DNA of 48,177 bases from an uncultured Enterococcus sp. (GTDB lineage: Bacteria; Bacillota; Bacilli; Lactobacillales; Enterococcaceae), in contig NZ_CAJYIS010000029.1 in assembly GCF_913775425.1 (NCBI RefSeq), forward strand, positions 1 through 48,177, given 5' to 3'. Positions 18,672-28,643 of this stretch are shown here, piece by piece. A program made the position numbers and the translations under genes. Under the pieces are notes generated by a model. The model saw nothing but the letters and a program-made list of their open reading frames with translations, was not told the DNA's origin and did no database searches. Within the stretch, counting starts at the first letter, position 1. Each line of letters opens with the position of its first letter.

Positions 18672-20363
18672 TTACGATAATAATTCCTCTGGGATCTGCA
18701 TGATCGCTCCAGTATGCGCCGAAGTGACCAGTGCCGTGTAACGTGCTAACCAACCAGAACGAACTTTTGCTTTGAATATCGGTAAATGTTGCATTCGCTC
18801 CATCAGTTCTTCATCAGTGATATCTAGATGCATCGTCCGTTTTGTCAGATCGATTTCGATCACATCGCCGTCTTGAATCGCTGCGATTGGTCCACCTGCA
18901 GCTGCTTCTGGTGAAACGTGTCCAATCGCAATTCCACGAGTAGCACCTGAAAAACGGCCATCGGTAATCAGCGCAACGTCTTTACCTAAGCCTCGACCTA
19001 CGATCCTTGAAGTGGGCTCTAACATTTCTGGCATACCTGGACCTCCTTTTGGCCCTTCATAGCGAATCACGACGACATGCCCTTTTTTCACCGTGCCATT
19101 ATCGATTGCAGTAACGGCTTCGTCATGTGTAGAAAAACAAATCGCTTTACCAGTAAACGTACTGATACTTGGATCAACCCCACCGACTTTGATCACACTG
19201 CCTTCCGGCGCGATGTTGCCATATAAGATCGATAAACCACCGACTGGACTATATGGATCTTCTTTCGGATGGATCACGGCTTCATTTTTGATAGTACACG
19301 CAGCAACATTTTCACGAATCGTTTTGCCTGTGACCGTAATGCGATCAGGATGGATACACCCTTCGATACTGACAAGCTCATTGATGATGGCCGATACTCC
19401 GCCTGCTTCATGCACATCATGCATCGAATATTCAGAAGATGGTGCAATCTTTGAAAGATAAGGCACACGTTTGGCGATCTCATTGATATCGCTTAGTTCA
19501 TATTCAATCTGAGCTTCTTTGGCAATCGCTAATGTATGCAAGACTGTATTTGTCGATCCCCCCATTGCCATATCTAATGCAAATGCGTCATCGATTGCTT
19601 CTTTAGTCACGATGTCTCGTGGTTTAATTTGTTTTTTGACTAGATCCATTAAGTGAAACGCCGATTCACGAACTAGATCACGACGCTCTTTAGATACAGC
19701 AAGCGTTGTGCCATTTCCAGGTAACGCCAAGCCTAAAATCTCCATCAAGCAGTTCATCGAGTTTGCCGTAAACATGCCCGCACAAGATCCACACGTCGGA
19801 CACGCATTTTTTTCTAATTGTTTAAATTCTTCTTCCGTCATCTTACCTTCTTTAAACGTTCCGACTGCTTCGAACATTGTCGAAAGTGTTGCGGTATGGC
19901 CTCTTGGATCCACACCTGCTTTCATCGGTCCACCTGAACAAAAAATTCCGGGGACATTCGTCCGCATCGCAGCTAGCAACATGCCTGGCGTGATCTTGTC
20001 ACAGTTTGGCATGTAAAAGACACCATCAAACCAATGCGCATTGATTACTGTTTCTGCGGAATCGGCGATCAACTCCCGACTTGGTAATGAATAACGCATC
20101 CCGATGTGGCCCATTGCGATTCCATCATCGACACCAATCGTATTAAACTCAAAAGGAATGCCTCCGGCTTCACGAATCGCTTCTTTGGCAATATCGGCTA
20201 ACTCTCTTAAGTGGACATGTCCTGGGACAATATCGATATAGGAATTGCAAATCGCAATAAAGGGTTTTTGCATATCCCGAGCATTTTTAACTTGTCCTGT
20301 TGCATATAATAAACTTCTTGCAGGTGCGGCTTCGATGCCTTTTTTGATTTGATCACTGCGCAT
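18672..20363 (-). CDS. ilvD: Dihydroxy-acid dehydratase
   Basis: The protein of about 563 aa dehydrates 2,3-dihydroxy acids to the 2-oxo acids of valine and isoleucine. Iron-sulfur ligands are in [12 protein letters not shown] and [19 protein letters not shown]. The ATG at 20363 is chosen because GAGAGG lies just upstream; the longer frame to 20435 would translate through the attenuator terminator and is not credible. It is the first gene of the ilv operon, under attenuator control. Confidence 0.95.
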   Translation of the reverse strand: MRSDQIKKGIEAAPARSLLYATGQVKNARDMQKPFIAICNSYIDIVPGHVHLRELADIAKEAIREAGGIPFEFNTIGVDDGIAMGHIGMRYSLPSRELIADSAETVINAHWFDGVFYMPNCDKITPGMLLAAMRTNVPGIFCSGGPMKAGVDPRGHTATLSTMFEAVGTFKEGKMTEEEFKQLEKNACPTCGSCAGMFTANSMNCLMEILGLALPGNGTTLAVSKERRDLVRESAFHLMDLVKKQIKPRDIVTKEAIDDAFALDMAMGGSTNTVLHTLAIAKEAQIEYELSDINEIAKRVPYLSKIAPSSEYSMHDVHEAGGVSAIINELVSIEGCIHPDRITVTGKTIRENVAACTIKNEAVIHPKEDPYSPVGGLSILYGNIAPEGSVIKVGGVDPSISTFTGKAICFSTHDEAVTAIDNGTVKKGHVVVIRYEGPKGGPGMPEMLEPTSRIVGRGLGKDVALITDGRFSGATRGIAIGHVSPEAAAGGPIAAIQDGDVIEIDLTKRTMHLDITDEELMERMQHLPIFKAKVRSGWLARYTALVTSAHTGAIMQIPEELLS

Positions 20364-20386
20364 GTTTTTCATCCTCTCATATAAAA

Positions 20387-20414
20387 AAAGCATCCCATCA
20401 AGATGGGATGCTTT
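20387..20414 (-). terminator. Attenuator terminator before ilvD
   Basis: AAAGCATCCCATC and GATGGGATGCTTT form a strong hairpin followed on the minus strand by seven T, 24 bases upstream of the ilvD start. Its 5' arm (20401-20408) can alternatively pair with 20423-20430. Confidence 0.9.
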
Positions 20415-20477
20415 AGCAAAAGTCCCATCTACCAAGCGAAATAGGACTTGAACTGTTTCGAAAATAACGAAAACATT

Positions 20478-20540
20478 CTAAGTCCTGGGTCTAATTAATA
20501 AAATAATGACTGATTGATTCATTACTGTTCGCTTGGTCAT
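20478..20540 (-). CDS. ilv leader peptide (20 aa)
   Basis: A short gene with GAGGAG upstream encodes MTKRTVMNQS followed by VIILLI and RPRT. Residues 11-16 are six consecutive branched-chain amino acids, matching the products of the operon's pathway. It ends in TAG about 64 bases before the attenuator terminator. The peptide itself probably has no function; its translation senses charged Val, Ile and Leu tRNAs. Comparable leader peptides control branched-chain operons in Lactococcus lactis and enterobacteria. It is too short for most gene finders. Confidence 0.85.
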   Translation of the reverse strand: MTKRTVMNQSVIILLIRPRT

Positions 20541-20602
20541 ATCGGGTCTCTCCTCTTTATCTTTTATTGTTTGAATTGTCTGTTAATTTAAAGGTTGTTG
20601 TC

Positions 20603-20631
20603 AGTTTAGCGATTATTTTAAGCAAAGTCAA
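20603..20631 (-). promoter_or_regulatory. Promoter of the ilv operon
   Basis: TTGACT (20626-20631) and TAAACT (20603-20608) on the minus strand are 17 bases apart; transcription would start near 20596, giving a leader of about 230 bases. Confidence 0.75.
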
Positions 20632-20686
20632 CATGTTTTTTCATTTATTTTTAATACAACTCATTTAAATTTCATTTTATTTTTTA

Positions 20687-20722
20687 AAAAAAGCCAACGA
20701 ACTTTAAATCGTTGGCTTTTTG
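20687..20722 (-). terminator. Terminator of the his operon
   Basis: AAAGCCAACGA (to 20700) and TCGTTGGCTTT (from 20709) form the stem; the minus strand continues with a run of T. The stretch 20364-20743 otherwise holds only the ilv promoter and attenuator. Confidence 0.9.
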
Positions 20723-20743
20723 CGCATTTTAAAATAACATGTT

Positions 20744-21058
20744 TTAATATTCATTGATTTCTTTGCGTTCCGATAAACGACTTTGTTTCCCAATTCGCGT
20801 CTGTGCTTCTGCTTTTAATGCCTCAAGTGGAATACCTTTTTCTACAAGTAATACGCTTAGGTGATACAATAAGTCATTTGCTTCTAAAATCAATTCAGAC
20901 TGCTCCTCGTTTTTTGCTGCGATCACGACTTCCGTTGCTTCTTCTCCAACTTTTTTTAAAATCTTATCCAACCCCTTATCCAATAGATAATTGGTATAAG
21001 ATCCTTCTTTAGGATGTTGCTTGCGGTCTAAGGCTTCTTGATACAACTCTTCAAACAT
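20744..21058 (-). CDS. hisE: Phosphoribosyl-ATP pyrophosphohydrolase
   Basis: The 104-aa MazG-like helical protein removes pyrophosphate from phosphoribosyl-ATP, step two of histidine synthesis. It shows KKVGEEATEVVIAAKN and EANDLLYHLSVLL, which hold the Mg2+-binding acidic residues. The ATG at 21058 follows AGGAGG; the longer frame to 21151 would overlap hisI. HisI and HisE are separate proteins here, 22 bases apart, rather than fused. Confidence 0.93.
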   Translation of the reverse strand: MFEELYQEALDRKQHPKEGSYTNYLLDKGLDKILKKVGEEATEVVIAAKNEEQSELILEANDLLYHLSVLLVEKGIPLEALKAEAQTRIGKQSRLSERKEINEY

Positions 21059-21080
21059 TGATTTTCCTCCTGACTTTTCG

Positions 21081-21392
21081 TTATTTAATCGTACGGTAAA
21101 AACAGCTTTTTTCACCTGTATGACAAGCGGCTCCTGTTTGTTCGACTTCAATTAAGAGCGTATCGTTGTCACAATCGATTTTGATTCCGACTACTCGTTG
21201 CACGTGCCCACTGGTTTCACCTTTATGCCATAATCCCTTGCGGCTTCTAGAATAAAACCAAGTTTCATCTGTAGCTAATGTCTTCTCATAACTTTCTTGA
21301 TTCATATAGGCCAACATCAGGACTTCTTTGGTCGTAGCATCCGTCACAATAGCTGGGACTAATCCATCTTGTTTTTTAAAATCGGGATACAT
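21081..21392 (-). CDS. hisI: Phosphoribosyl-AMP cyclohydrolase
   Basis: The 103-aa zinc enzyme opens the adenine ring of phosphoribosyl-AMP. It has the metal-site segments DCDNDTLL and the cysteines of [14 protein letters not shown]. The ATG at 21392, eleven bases after TAGGAG, is preferred over a GTG nine bases upstream. It follows hisF closely. Confidence 0.93.
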   Translation of the reverse strand: MYPDFKKQDGLVPAIVTDATTKEVLMLAYMNQESYEKTLATDETWFYSRSRKGLWHKGETSGHVQRVVGIKIDCDNDTLLIEVEQTGAACHTGEKSCFYRTIK

Positions 21393-21403
21393 CAACGTCA
21401 CTC

Positions 21404-22165
21404 CTATTCTATAATCCGGACTGGAATCTGTTGTTTTTTTAATTCTTGTTTTAAGGAAGGGATCGTCACTTCATTATAGTGAAAAATACTTGCCGCTAGC
21501 GCACCAGTAGCTGGGGTTTTCGCTAAGACCTCGACAATATCTGCTTGATTGCCAGCTCCTCCTGACGCGATGACAGGAACGTCAACGACTTGACTGATTG
21601 CTTGATACAATGCTAAGTCATAACCTGACTTCGTTCCGTCCTTATCCATCGAGGTAACGAGCAACTCACCTGCTCCTAAACGTACAGCTTCTTTAGCCCA
21701 CTCAATAGCATCGATTCCCGTGTCTTTACGCCCACCGGTTACAAATACATGCCAACTGTCACCAACACGTTTTGCATCGATGGCGACGACGATACACTGA
21801 TTGCCAAATTTTTGAGCTCCTTGCGTAATCAAATCTGGATGTTGAATCGCAGCCGAATTGACCGCGACTTTATCGGCACCAGCTTTTAGCATTGCATTCA
21901 TATCCGCTACACTGCGAATTCCACCCCCGACAGTAAAGGGAATAAAGACTTGATCTGCTGTTTTGGACACGACATCGACCATCGTTTGGCGTCCCTCATG
22001 CGTCGCACTAATATCTAAAAAGACCAATTCATCGCATCCTTGTTCATAGTATGCCTTGGCAATTGCAACTGGATCCCCTACGTCAGTAAGATCAACGAAA
22101 TTGACGCCTTTTACGACACGGCCATCTGTCACATCCAAACAAGGGATGATCCGTTTGGCTAACAT
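21404..22165 (-). CDS. hisF: Imidazole glycerol phosphate synthase, cyclase subunit
   Basis: The 253-aa (beta/alpha)8 barrel uses ammonia from HisH to make imidazole glycerol phosphate and AICAR. Catalytic aspartates are expected in [14 protein letters not shown] (D11) and [10 protein letters not shown] (about D130). The phosphate-binding [10 protein letters not shown] and [10 protein letters not shown] loops are present. It overlaps hisA by 7 bases. Confidence 0.95.
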   Translation of the reverse strand: MLAKRIIPCLDVTDGRVVKGVNFVDLTDVGDPVAIAKAYYEQGCDELVFLDISATHEGRQTMVDVVSKTADQVFIPFTVGGGIRSVADMNAMLKAGADKVAVNSAAIQHPDLITQGAQKFGNQCIVVAIDAKRVGDSWHVFVTGGRKDTGIDAIEWAKEAVRLGAGELLVTSMDKDGTKSGYDLALYQAISQVVDVPVIASGGAGNQADIVEVLAKTPATGALAASIFHYNEVTIPSLKQELKKQQIPVRIIE

Positions 22166-22890
22166 TGTGCACCTCCATTGACTTTCGCTAAGTCTTCTAA
22201 TGATAATGCCCCACTATAATACGCTTTCCCAACGATGGCTCCTGCTACACCTAATTGAGCAAGTTCAATCAAATCTTCTTTACTGTGGATGCCACCAGAC
22301 GCGATAATTTGACAATTTGGTAGGGCTGCGATCAAGTTGCGATAATGGTCAAAATTTGGTCCCGACAGCGTGCCGTCTTTTGCCACATCTGTATAAATAA
22401 ATGTGGCTGCTCCATACTCTGCTAACTGTTTTGCCAGTTCAATGTAATCAAGTGCCGTTACTTCTTGCCAACCTTCGATTGCAACTTGACCATTTTTTGC
22501 ATCGATCCCAACAACGATCTGTTCGGCACCAAAACGTGCGATCGCTTCTTTAACAAACAATGGTTCTTTAGCTGCCATCGATCCTAAGATCACACGGTCG
22601 ATCCCGACTTCTAGATATGCTTTTATTTGGTCCATCGTCCGAATCCCGCCACCTACTTCAACTTTCATTTGGCTTTCTTGTTTTAATTGGGCGATCAGAT
22701 TTGCATTGACTGCTTTTTTTTCTAGAGCACCATCTAAATCCACGACATGCAGATACGTCAAACCAGCTTTAGCAAAAAGTTTTGCTTGTTCTAAAGGATA
22801 AGCATTCACGATTGTTTGTTTCGAAAAATCCCCTTGGTATAAACGGACGGCTTTTCCGTCTTTTAAATCAATTGCTGGTAGAATTTCCAT
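22159..22890 (-). CDS. hisA: ProFAR isomerase
   Basis: The 243-aa (beta/alpha)8 barrel isomerises ProFAR to PRFAR. It has the N-terminal [18 protein letters not shown] with catalytic D8, the GGGIR phosphate loop, and a second aspartate in [12 protein letters not shown]. The ATG at 22890 has AAGGAG seven bases upstream; an ATG six bases earlier is too close. The gene overlaps the end of hisH. Confidence 0.95.
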   Translation of the reverse strand: MEILPAIDLKDGKAVRLYQGDFSKQTIVNAYPLEQAKLFAKAGLTYLHVVDLDGALEKKAVNANLIAQLKQESQMKVEVGGGIRTMDQIKAYLEVGIDRVILGSMAAKEPLFVKEAIARFGAEQIVVGIDAKNGQVAIEGWQEVTALDYIELAKQLAEYGAATFIYTDVAKDGTLSGPNFDHYRNLIAALPNCQIIASGGIHSKEDLIELAQLGVAGAIVGKAYYSGALSLEDLAKVNGGAQC

Positions 22891-23491
22891 ATACATACTC
22901 CTTAAAATTTTTTAGAATTTGATGACCTTGGTCACCGGATTTTTCCGGATGAAATTGTGCACCAAATACAGCACCTTTTGAAATCATTGCCGGTACGCGG
23001 CCATTATACTCACTATACATCCGCAAATACGCATCTGCGACATCGGTATAATAACTATGTACAAAATAGACATATTCCTGATCGATTCCTTTAGTCAAGG
23101 CATCTTCATGATTCAAGTGAACTTGATTCCATCCCATATGTGGTACAGGATAGTCTTTTGTTGCCTGTAACGGCCGACATACTCCTGGAATAAAACCAAA
23201 TCCCTTCGTTGCGCCATGCTCTTGACTGGACTCGACCAATAATTGCATGCCCAAACAAATACCTAATAAGGGGATTTGCTTTTCAACTAGTTCGTTGATG
23301 ACATCGATTAAGTGTCGTTTTTCCAATTCTTCCATCGCTTTAGGAAAAGCTCCTACACCAGGTAAGATCAATCCATCTGCTTGACGTAAACGTGTAGGAT
23401 CACTGGTCAGTTCTGCTTCGACCCCGATTGCTTCTAAAGCTCGTAAAACGTTCCGTGTGTTCCCTGCATCGTAATCAATGACTGCTATCAT
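22868..23491 (-). CDS. hisH: Imidazole glycerol phosphate synthase, glutaminase subunit
   Basis: The 207-aa class I amidotransferase supplies ammonia to HisF. The catalytic cysteine lies in GICLGMQLL (about residue 79) and the His-Glu pair in AQFHPEKSG. Its start codon shares one base with the hisB stop (TAATG), and it overlaps hisA. Confidence 0.95.
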   Translation of the reverse strand: MIAVIDYDAGNTRNVLRALEAIGVEAELTSDPTRLRQADGLILPGVGAFPKAMEELEKRHLIDVINELVEKQIPLLGICLGMQLLVESSQEHGATKGFGFIPGVCRPLQATKDYPVPHMGWNQVHLNHEDALTKGIDQEYVYFVHSYYTDVADAYLRMYSEYNGRVPAMISKGAVFGAQFHPEKSGDQGHQILKNFKEYVYGNSTSN

Positions 23492-24075
23492 TACAGCACT
23501 CCTTTCGTCGAATTCACTCCTTGAATTTCAGGATTGATCGTAATCGCCTCACGTAAGGCACGACCAGTTGCTTTAAACAAACTTTCGATTTTATGATGCG
23601 TATTAGTACCGTAAAGCACTTTTTCATGAAGCGTCATTTGTGCATTAAACGCGAATGCCTGGAAAAATTCTTGCGTCAACTCGGTATCGAATTGTCCCAA
23701 CTTAGGATTCGTCAAGGTTGCTTCAAAAACTAAGAAACTACGACCAGATAAATCCAAGCTGACCATCCCTAAAGTTTCATCCATTGGTACAAACGAAGTC
23801 CCATAGCGATTGATTTGTTTTTTATCTCCTAGCGCTTCTTTAAGTGCTTGACCTAGAGCGATCCCAATGTCTTCAACTGTGTGATGACTATCGACCTCTA
23901 AATCCCCCTCGGCTTTTACGATCAAAGAAATCCGTGCGTGACGTGCAAAAAGAGTCAACATGTGGTCAAAAAAACCAACACCTGTTTGAATGTCGACCGG
24001 TTCTACTTGATCTAAACAAAGGGTCAATTGGATCTTTGTTTCATAAGTATCTCGTGTAATCGTAGCTTGTCTCAT
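23491..24075 (-). CDS. hisB: Imidazoleglycerol-phosphate dehydratase
   Basis: The 194-aa Mn2+ enzyme makes imidazole acetol phosphate. Metal-binding histidines are in [11 protein letters not shown] (about 62-72) and [16 protein letters not shown] (about 160-175). It is the monofunctional form without a histidinol-phosphatase domain; that activity is supplied by the divergent PHP-family gene. TAATG junctions link it to hisD and hisH. Confidence 0.95.
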   Translation of the reverse strand: MRQATITRDTYETKIQLTLCLDQVEPVDIQTGVGFFDHMLTLFARHARISLIVKAEGDLEVDSHHTVEDIGIALGQALKEALGDKKQINRYGTSFVPMDETLGMVSLDLSGRSFLVFEATLTNPKLGQFDTELTQEFFQAFAFNAQMTLHEKVLYGTNTHHKIESLFKATGRALREAITINPEIQGVNSTKGVL

Positions 24076-25364
24076 TATGATTGCTCCCTCATCGCGACTG
24101 CTCGGGCATGCCCGACCAATCCTTCTTTATTGGCTAATGCTTGAATAGCTGGTGCTGCTTTTTGAATGGCTTCTTGTGTATAAGAAAGATACTGGATTCG
24201 TTTGACAAAATCATGCACACCGAGTGCAGAAGCAAAACGCGCCGTCCCACTCGTTGGCAAGACATGGTTTGAACCTGCAAAATAATCACCGATTGGTTCA
24301 CTCGTATACGGACCTAAAAAAACCGACCCTGCATTTTTAACCCGATCTAAATAGGAAAAAGCATCCGCAAACGCGATCTCTAGATGTTCTGGTGCCAAAG
24401 CATTCATTAAGGTAAACATTTCGTCGACTGTTTTCGCGATGATGATCCTGCCATGCTCTTTGATTGATTGTAAGGCAATTTCTTTTCGTGGCAATTGTTC
24501 CACTTGTATGAAGACTTCGCGTTCTACTGCCTGTGCCAATTCGACAGAATCGGTGACTAAAAAGGCCCGCGCAAAGACATCATGTTCAGCTTGTGACAAT
24601 AAATCAGCTGCTAGATAGGCGGGATTTGCATCGTCTCTAGCTAAAATCCCGATTTCTGAAGGACCAGCGATCATATCGATTCCAACTTTACCAAATACTT
24701 GTTTTTTCGCCGCAGCCACAAATCGGTTTCCGGGACCTACGATCTTATCGACGGGACGAATCGTTTGTGTCCCATAAGCTGCTGCAGCAATTGCTTGTGC
24801 TCCTCCAACTTGATAGATAGTATCCACTCCAGCTAGCTTAGCAGCCACTAAGATAGCTGCATTAAATACGCCATCTTTTGGCGGTGGCGTAAACATCACG
24901 ACTTCTTTTACACCCGCTAATTTTGCTGGGAGCACATTCATCAAGACACTTGAAGGATAAGCAGCTGTTCCTCCTGGGACGTAGACAGCTACGCGCGTCA
25001 AAGGAACGATTTTTTGTCCACGCATCACGCCATTTTCTGGAAAGTCGATAAATCCTTGTTCGATCTGATGCGTATGATAAGAAATGATATTTTCTTTTGC
25101 TTGTTCTAAAGCAGTTTTCACTTCAGGTTCGATTCGTTCGAAAGCCTCTGTGATCACAGCAGTTGAAACCACTAGATCATCTAATAACACACCATCGAAT
25201 GTTTGGGTATAGTCATAGAGCGCTTGGTCTTTTTGTTTTCTTACAGTTTGAATGATCGTAGCAACTGCTTTTTCGACCTCCATTTGATTGTCTTGATCGA
25301 GTTGCTCGACTTGAATTCGTTCAATAATACGATCGATATCGCCCGTTAACCAGGTCATGTTCAT
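24075..25364 (-). CDS. hisD: Histidinol dehydrogenase
   Basis: The 429-aa zinc enzyme performs the last two oxidations to histidine. It has [15 protein letters not shown], the [11 protein letters not shown] signature, and the catalytic Glu-His in [10 protein letters not shown]. The ATG directly follows the hisG stop (TAAATG), with GGAGG upstream. Confidence 0.95.
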   Translation of the reverse strand: MNMTWLTGDIDRIIERIQVEQLDQDNQMEVEKAVATIIQTVRKQKDQALYDYTQTFDGVLLDDLVVSTAVITEAFERIEPEVKTALEQAKENIISYHTHQIEQGFIDFPENGVMRGQKIVPLTRVAVYVPGGTAAYPSSVLMNVLPAKLAGVKEVVMFTPPPKDGVFNAAILVAAKLAGVDTIYQVGGAQAIAAAAYGTQTIRPVDKIVGPGNRFVAAAKKQVFGKVGIDMIAGPSEIGILARDDANPAYLAADLLSQAEHDVFARAFLVTDSVELAQAVEREVFIQVEQLPRKEIALQSIKEHGRIIIAKTVDEMFTLMNALAPEHLEIAFADAFSYLDRVKNAGSVFLGPYTSEPIGDYFAGSNHVLPTSGTARFASALGVHDFVKRIQYLSYTQEAIQKAAPAIQALANKEGLVGHARAVAMREQS

Positions 25365-25997
25365 TTAACATTCCTCCAAACTTGCTTCCACTTGATTGAT
25401 AAAGGTCAAAATTGCTGGATTACTTTTTAAAGCCGATTTATTTACGATTAGACGAGCAGAGATCCGGCAAATCTCTTCAAAGACGACCAATCCATTTTCT
25501 TTTAATGTCGTTCCTGTTTCGACAATATCCACAATCGCATCTGCCAAATGAAGCAATGGTGCAATCTCCACTGAACCTTCGATTTTTATGATTTCAACAT
25601 CTTCTTTCTTCGCTTGGAAAAAACGACTCGCCACTGTCGGATATTTAGAAGCGATCCGCTTACGGCGATGATTATTTGGATCATAGTTTGATGTAGAGGC
25701 GACGGCAAAACGACAAACCCCAATCCCTAGATCCAACATCTCATAATACCCTTCTGGATGTTCTAGTAAGATGTCTTTACCTACGACACCGATATCGGCG
25801 ACACCATGACGAACATATGTCGTCACATCGACTGCTTTGACTAGTAAGAAACGAAACTTCCCATCTGGACTTTCAAAAATCAATTTGCGCTTTTTATCTT
25901 CCATAAATGCAACATCAAAACCTGCTTTGGCAAATAACGCCAACGTTTGTTTTTCTAAACGCCCTTTTGTTAATGCGATCGTGATCGGTCGACTCAT
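25365..25997 (-). CDS. hisG: ATP phosphoribosyltransferase, short form catalytic subunit
   Basis: The 210-aa protein is the short HisG, lacking the C-terminal regulatory domain; it therefore needs HisZ, which is encoded just upstream. It starts the pathway by joining ATP and PRPP. The segments [13 protein letters not shown] and [16 protein letters not shown] (the PRPP loop) are present. The ATG at 25997 follows GAGG and overlaps the hisZ stop by 4 bases; the longer frame to 26039 lies inside hisZ. Confidence 0.95.
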   Translation of the reverse strand: MSRPITIALTKGRLEKQTLALFAKAGFDVAFMEDKKRKLIFESPDGKFRFLLVKAVDVTTYVRHGVADIGVVGKDILLEHPEGYYEMLDLGIGVCRFAVASTSNYDPNNHRRKRIASKYPTVASRFFQAKKEDVEIIKIEGSVEIAPLLHLADAIVDIVETGTTLKENGLVVFEEICRISARLIVNKSALKSNPAILTFINQVEASLEEC

Positions 25998-27154
25998 AGT
26001 TTTACCTCTTCTTTCCCACCTGTCGCATCGATGATCCATACTGCATCATACAGCCATTTTTTCGCAAATCGAAGCGTCTCTTCATATGTTTCAAATAAAG
26101 ACAATTCAATGCCTTCTTGTTCGAAATCAGGTGCGACATTTGCAGTTTTATCATCAAAATAGACAAGAATTTTTTTATGCTCTTGTTTTGTTGGTTTTTG
26201 ATATAAGAAATCAAAAAGTGTATCGATATTTAGTGCCCATCCAACTGAGCTCGTTTGTGCTAAGTCAAATCGTTTAAATAGATAATCATATCGCCCACCA
26301 CTGAGAAAGTTTTCAGGGATCCCTTCACTAAAACTTGAGAACATAATCCCCGTATAATACTCCATCGCTCCGACCATACCCAGATCGACACGTAGACGCT
26401 GTGTCAATGAATGTGGAAATAATGTAACGAGTGTTTCAATCTCTGCTAGATCATCTAGGATTGGATGATTCTCAGGTAGTAAAGTTTTTGCCTTAGCCAA
26501 GGTTTGCTCGATCGGTCCAAATAACTTTGGAATCTCTTTGATAAATTCACTGATCACACTAGGGATCTGAATGGCTAGCTCTGCAATATCCGTAATACTT
26601 TTATTTAAAAAATGGATCTTTAATTGTTCGGTCTGTTCGCGATCTAGATGCAATTCCGTCACTATATGTTGAAAAATACCAGCATGTCCGATCTCGATCG
26701 AATAATTCGGAACCGCTAGAGCCGCTAACACTCGATCAGCTGAAAGAATCGCTTCATACTCTGCTTTTAACGAAGGAAAACCAATAATTTCGATTCCAGC
26801 TTGGGTAAATTCATTTTGCAATCCTTTCATCTCGTCATGATAGCGAAATACTTTTCCGCTATAACGCAATTTAAGTGGCAATTCGACTTTAGTCGAAGCA
26901 ATCACACGGCCGACCGGTGACGTCATATCCGGACGCAAGGTCAATAAGCGCCCTTGATTGTCAAAGAAACGATAAAATCCTTCTTGATTATGACTACCTT
27001 CAAATACTTCAGCAAATTCGATAACCGGTGTCTCAATTCGTTGAAAACCGCGCTGACGTAACAGGCGATTTACTTGATATTCAAGTTCAAATACTCCTTC
27101 TGCCCGCCGAAATAAGCGGTCTTTCGTTCCTGCTGGCAATTGCTTTCTTCTCAT
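25994..27154 (-). CDS. hisZ: ATP phosphoribosyltransferase regulatory subunit
   Basis: The 386-aa protein is a histidyl-tRNA-synthetase paralogue that binds HisG and makes it sensitive to histidine. Class II core segments are visible: motif 2 with [18 protein letters not shown] and [13 protein letters not shown], and motif 3 with [14 protein letters not shown]. It has no anticodon-binding domain. The ATG at 27154 follows AGGAGG and overlaps the hisC stop by 4 bases. Confidence 0.93.
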   Translation of the reverse strand: MRRKQLPAGTKDRLFRRAEGVFELEYQVNRLLRQRGFQRIETPVIEFAEVFEGSHNQEGFYRFFDNQGRLLTLRPDMTSPVGRVIASTKVELPLKLRYSGKVFRYHDEMKGLQNEFTQAGIEIIGFPSLKAEYEAILSADRVLAALAVPNYSIEIGHAGIFQHIVTELHLDREQTEQLKIHFLNKSITDIAELAIQIPSVISEFIKEIPKLFGPIEQTLAKAKTLLPENHPILDDLAEIETLVTLFPHSLTQRLRVDLGMVGAMEYYTGIMFSSFSEGIPENFLSGGRYDYLFKRFDLAQTSSVGWALNIDTLFDFLYQKPTKQEHKKILVYFDDKTANVAPDFEQEGIELSLFETYEETLRFAKKWLYDAVWIIDATGGKEEVKL

Positions 27155-28206
27155 GACTGCTCCTCCTTTTGTAACTGTTTGATACAAGTGATCACTTGTT
27201 GCATCTCATTTTGTGTCCCAATCGAAATACGTAAATAATCGGCTAAACGTGGTGGTTGCTCAAAATAACGAACATAGATCTGACGCGCTTTTAATTGTTC
27301 ATATAGTTTTTTGGCTGTCGTAAAGTATGGTTTAGTCAACACAAAATTGGTATGACTAGGTAATGTTTCAAAATCAAGCTGTGTTAATGCTTGGCTAAAC
27401 CAAATTCTAGTGCTGACGACTTCTTGAGTTATTTTTTGATAGTATGTCTGATCTTTTAAAGCTGCGATTGCTACTGTTTCAGCTAATGCATCGACTGCAT
27501 AAGGATTATATGAATTTTTCACTGCTTTGATGATGGTTGTTAATTTTTCTGATCCAATCCCATATCCTACTCGTAAGCCTGCAAGTGCATGATCTTTTGA
27601 TAAGGTACGCGTCACGTATAAATTTTCATACTGTTTCACTAAAGAGACAACGCTAAAACCAGCAAATGCTTGATACGCTTCATCGACAATAATCACTTGA
27701 TCTGGATAGGTTTCAAGTAAAGAAATAATAAATGCTTTGGTTTCAACTTGACTCGTAGGTGCATTTGGATTTGCCAATACGACGCCACCGATTTTTTTAG
27801 GCAAATCTTTGGGCCAGTGGAATTGTTCGTCTAGTGCAATCGTTTGGTAAGGAATACCATATAACTCACACCATACTGGATAAAACCCATAAGTCATATC
27901 AGGAAATAAAATAGCCTTTGATGTTTGAAAAAAACTTTGAAACGCTAATGCTAAAATATCATCACTCCCATTGGAAGTCGTAATCAAGCTCGGATCGATC
28001 CCTTCTTGACTAGCAATCACTTGACATAGCGCTTGATTATCGACTGATGAATAGCGTTGTAGTTTCTTCAAGTCAAACGTGCTAAGTGCTTCTTTTATAG
28101 TGGGTGAAGGTGGATAAGCATGTTCATTCGTATTTAATTTGATTGCAGTTTGTTCAATCACTTGTTCTCCTGGAACATAAGGTTTAATTTTACGTAATCC
28201 ATCCAT
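27151..28206 (-). CDS. hisC: Histidinol-phosphate aminotransferase
   Basis: The 351-aa class I/II PLP aminotransferase makes histidinol phosphate. The PLP lysine lies in TRTLSKDHALAGLRVGYG (about residue 213); the ANPNAPTSQV and VDEAYQAFAG segments are typical. AGGAGG precedes the ATG. It is the first gene of hisCZGDBHAFIE and stands directly behind the T-box leader. Confidence 0.95.
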   Translation of the reverse strand: MDGLRKIKPYVPGEQVIEQTAIKLNTNEHAYPPSPTIKEALSTFDLKKLQRYSSVDNQALCQVIASQEGIDPSLITTSNGSDDILALAFQSFFQTSKAILFPDMTYGFYPVWCELYGIPYQTIALDEQFHWPKDLPKKIGGVVLANPNAPTSQVETKAFIISLLETYPDQVIIVDEAYQAFAGFSVVSLVKQYENLYVTRTLSKDHALAGLRVGYGIGSEKLTTIIKAVKNSYNPYAVDALAETVAIAALKDQTYYQKITQEVVSTRIWFSQALTQLDFETLPSHTNFVLTKPYFTTAKKLYEQLKARQIYVRYFEQPPRLADYLRISIGTQNEMQQVITCIKQLQKEEQS

Positions 28207-28226
28207 TTTACTATTCCCTCCTAATT

Positions 28227-28265
28227 AAAAAAAAACGCCCTCTAGCACTATTAGCTAGAGGACGT
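28227..28265 (-). terminator. T-box regulated terminator before hisC
   Basis: ACGTCCTCTAGC and GCTAGAGGGCGT form the stem, followed by nine T on the minus strand. Confidence 0.9.
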
Positions 28266-28487
28266 CAACACGTGGTTCCACCTCTGATTTTTTTGATTTT
28301 CACAAATCAAAACTCATCAGGTCGATCAAATCGATCGATCTTGGCGTTAACGGGCCCACCGTTTTTTCCTACTCAAATACTATTTGGTTCAAAAAAACAC
28401 TCCAGAATGTGTCGTCTTATTGTTCTTACTCTTTTTCACCAACCAAGAGTTCTCTTTAAAAGAATGGAATAAGCCTTTTTCTCTCAT
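28227..28487 (-). promoter_or_regulatory. T-box riboswitch of the his operon, CAC (His) specifier
   Basis: The T-box core GAGGTGGAACCACGTG is at 28269-28285 (minus strand), followed by a terminator (28235-28265) that competes with the antiterminator. In Stem I, AAGCTTATT-like left and AATAAG right arms (right arm near 28417-28422) lead into a specifier loop GA-CAC-A, with CAC at 28409-28411, and the TTCTGGAG K-turn strand follows. Uncharged tRNA-His should pair with it and allow read-through into hisC. The specifier position was folded by hand. No protein gene is present here; an open frame on the plus strand is a by-product. Confidence 0.85.
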
Positions 28488-28493
28488 CGTTTT

Positions 28494-28499
28494 ATTATA
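28494..28499 (-). promoter_or_regulatory. Likely -10 element of the his operon
   Basis: A consensus TATAAT on the minus strand lies seven bases before the presumed start of the T-box leader; the -35 region (CAATAT at 17 bases) is poor. Confidence 0.5.
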
Positions 28500-28585
28500 T
28501 AATTTTCATTTTTTTGATATTGAAACTATCATAATGATTATTTGTTAAATTTGCAAGAAAAAAATGCAAAAAACTTAAAATTAAG

Positions 28586-28591
28586 TATAAT
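28586..28591 (+). promoter_or_regulatory. Likely -10 element of the histidinol-phosphatase gene
   Basis: A consensus TATAAT is found 53 bases before the ATG, with a weak -35. The his operon and this gene are thus divergent from the 28500-28600 region. Confidence 0.4.
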
Positions 28592-28643
28592 GAAATTAAG
28601 AAACATTCGTCTTAATTATTTATTCACAAAGGAGAAAAGATTG

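Larger units (their letters stand above)
20387..20540 (-). promoter_or_regulatory. Peptide-dependent transcription attenuator of the ilv operon
   Basis: Besides the leader peptide and terminator, the leader holds mutually exclusive pairings. AGGACTT at the end of the peptide gene (20480-20486) pairs with AAGTCCT (20443-20449). AAGTCC (20444-20449) can instead pair with GGACTT (20420-20425). AGATGGGA (20423-20430) pairs with TCCCATCT in the terminator arm (20401-20408). Codons 2-5 (20528-20537) match 20431-20440 as a 10-base inverted repeat. A ribosome stalled at the Val/Ile/Leu codons would leave 20480-20486 free to take 20443-20449, letting the antiterminator form; a ribosome at the stop codon would mask it and allow termination. 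Confidence 0.8.

Noticed and set aside
20364-20435. N-terminal extension of IlvD by 24 residues
   Set aside because: The extension would be read from the attenuator stem; the ribosome binding site is at the internal ATG.
20410-20540. T-box upstream of ilvD
   Set aside because: No AGGGTGGNACCGCG-type core is present; the leader peptide and alternative hairpins explain the region better.
21059-21151. Longer HisE start, or a HisIE fusion
   Set aside because: hisI ends in a stop at 21081 in another frame and hisE has its own AGGAGG.
25998-26039. Longer HisG start
   Set aside because: It lies inside hisZ; the ATG at 25997 has a ribosome binding site and the usual 4-base overlap.
28272-28472. 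66-aa open frame in the hisC upstream region
   Set aside because: It lies antisense to the T-box leader, whose conserved motifs explain the region.
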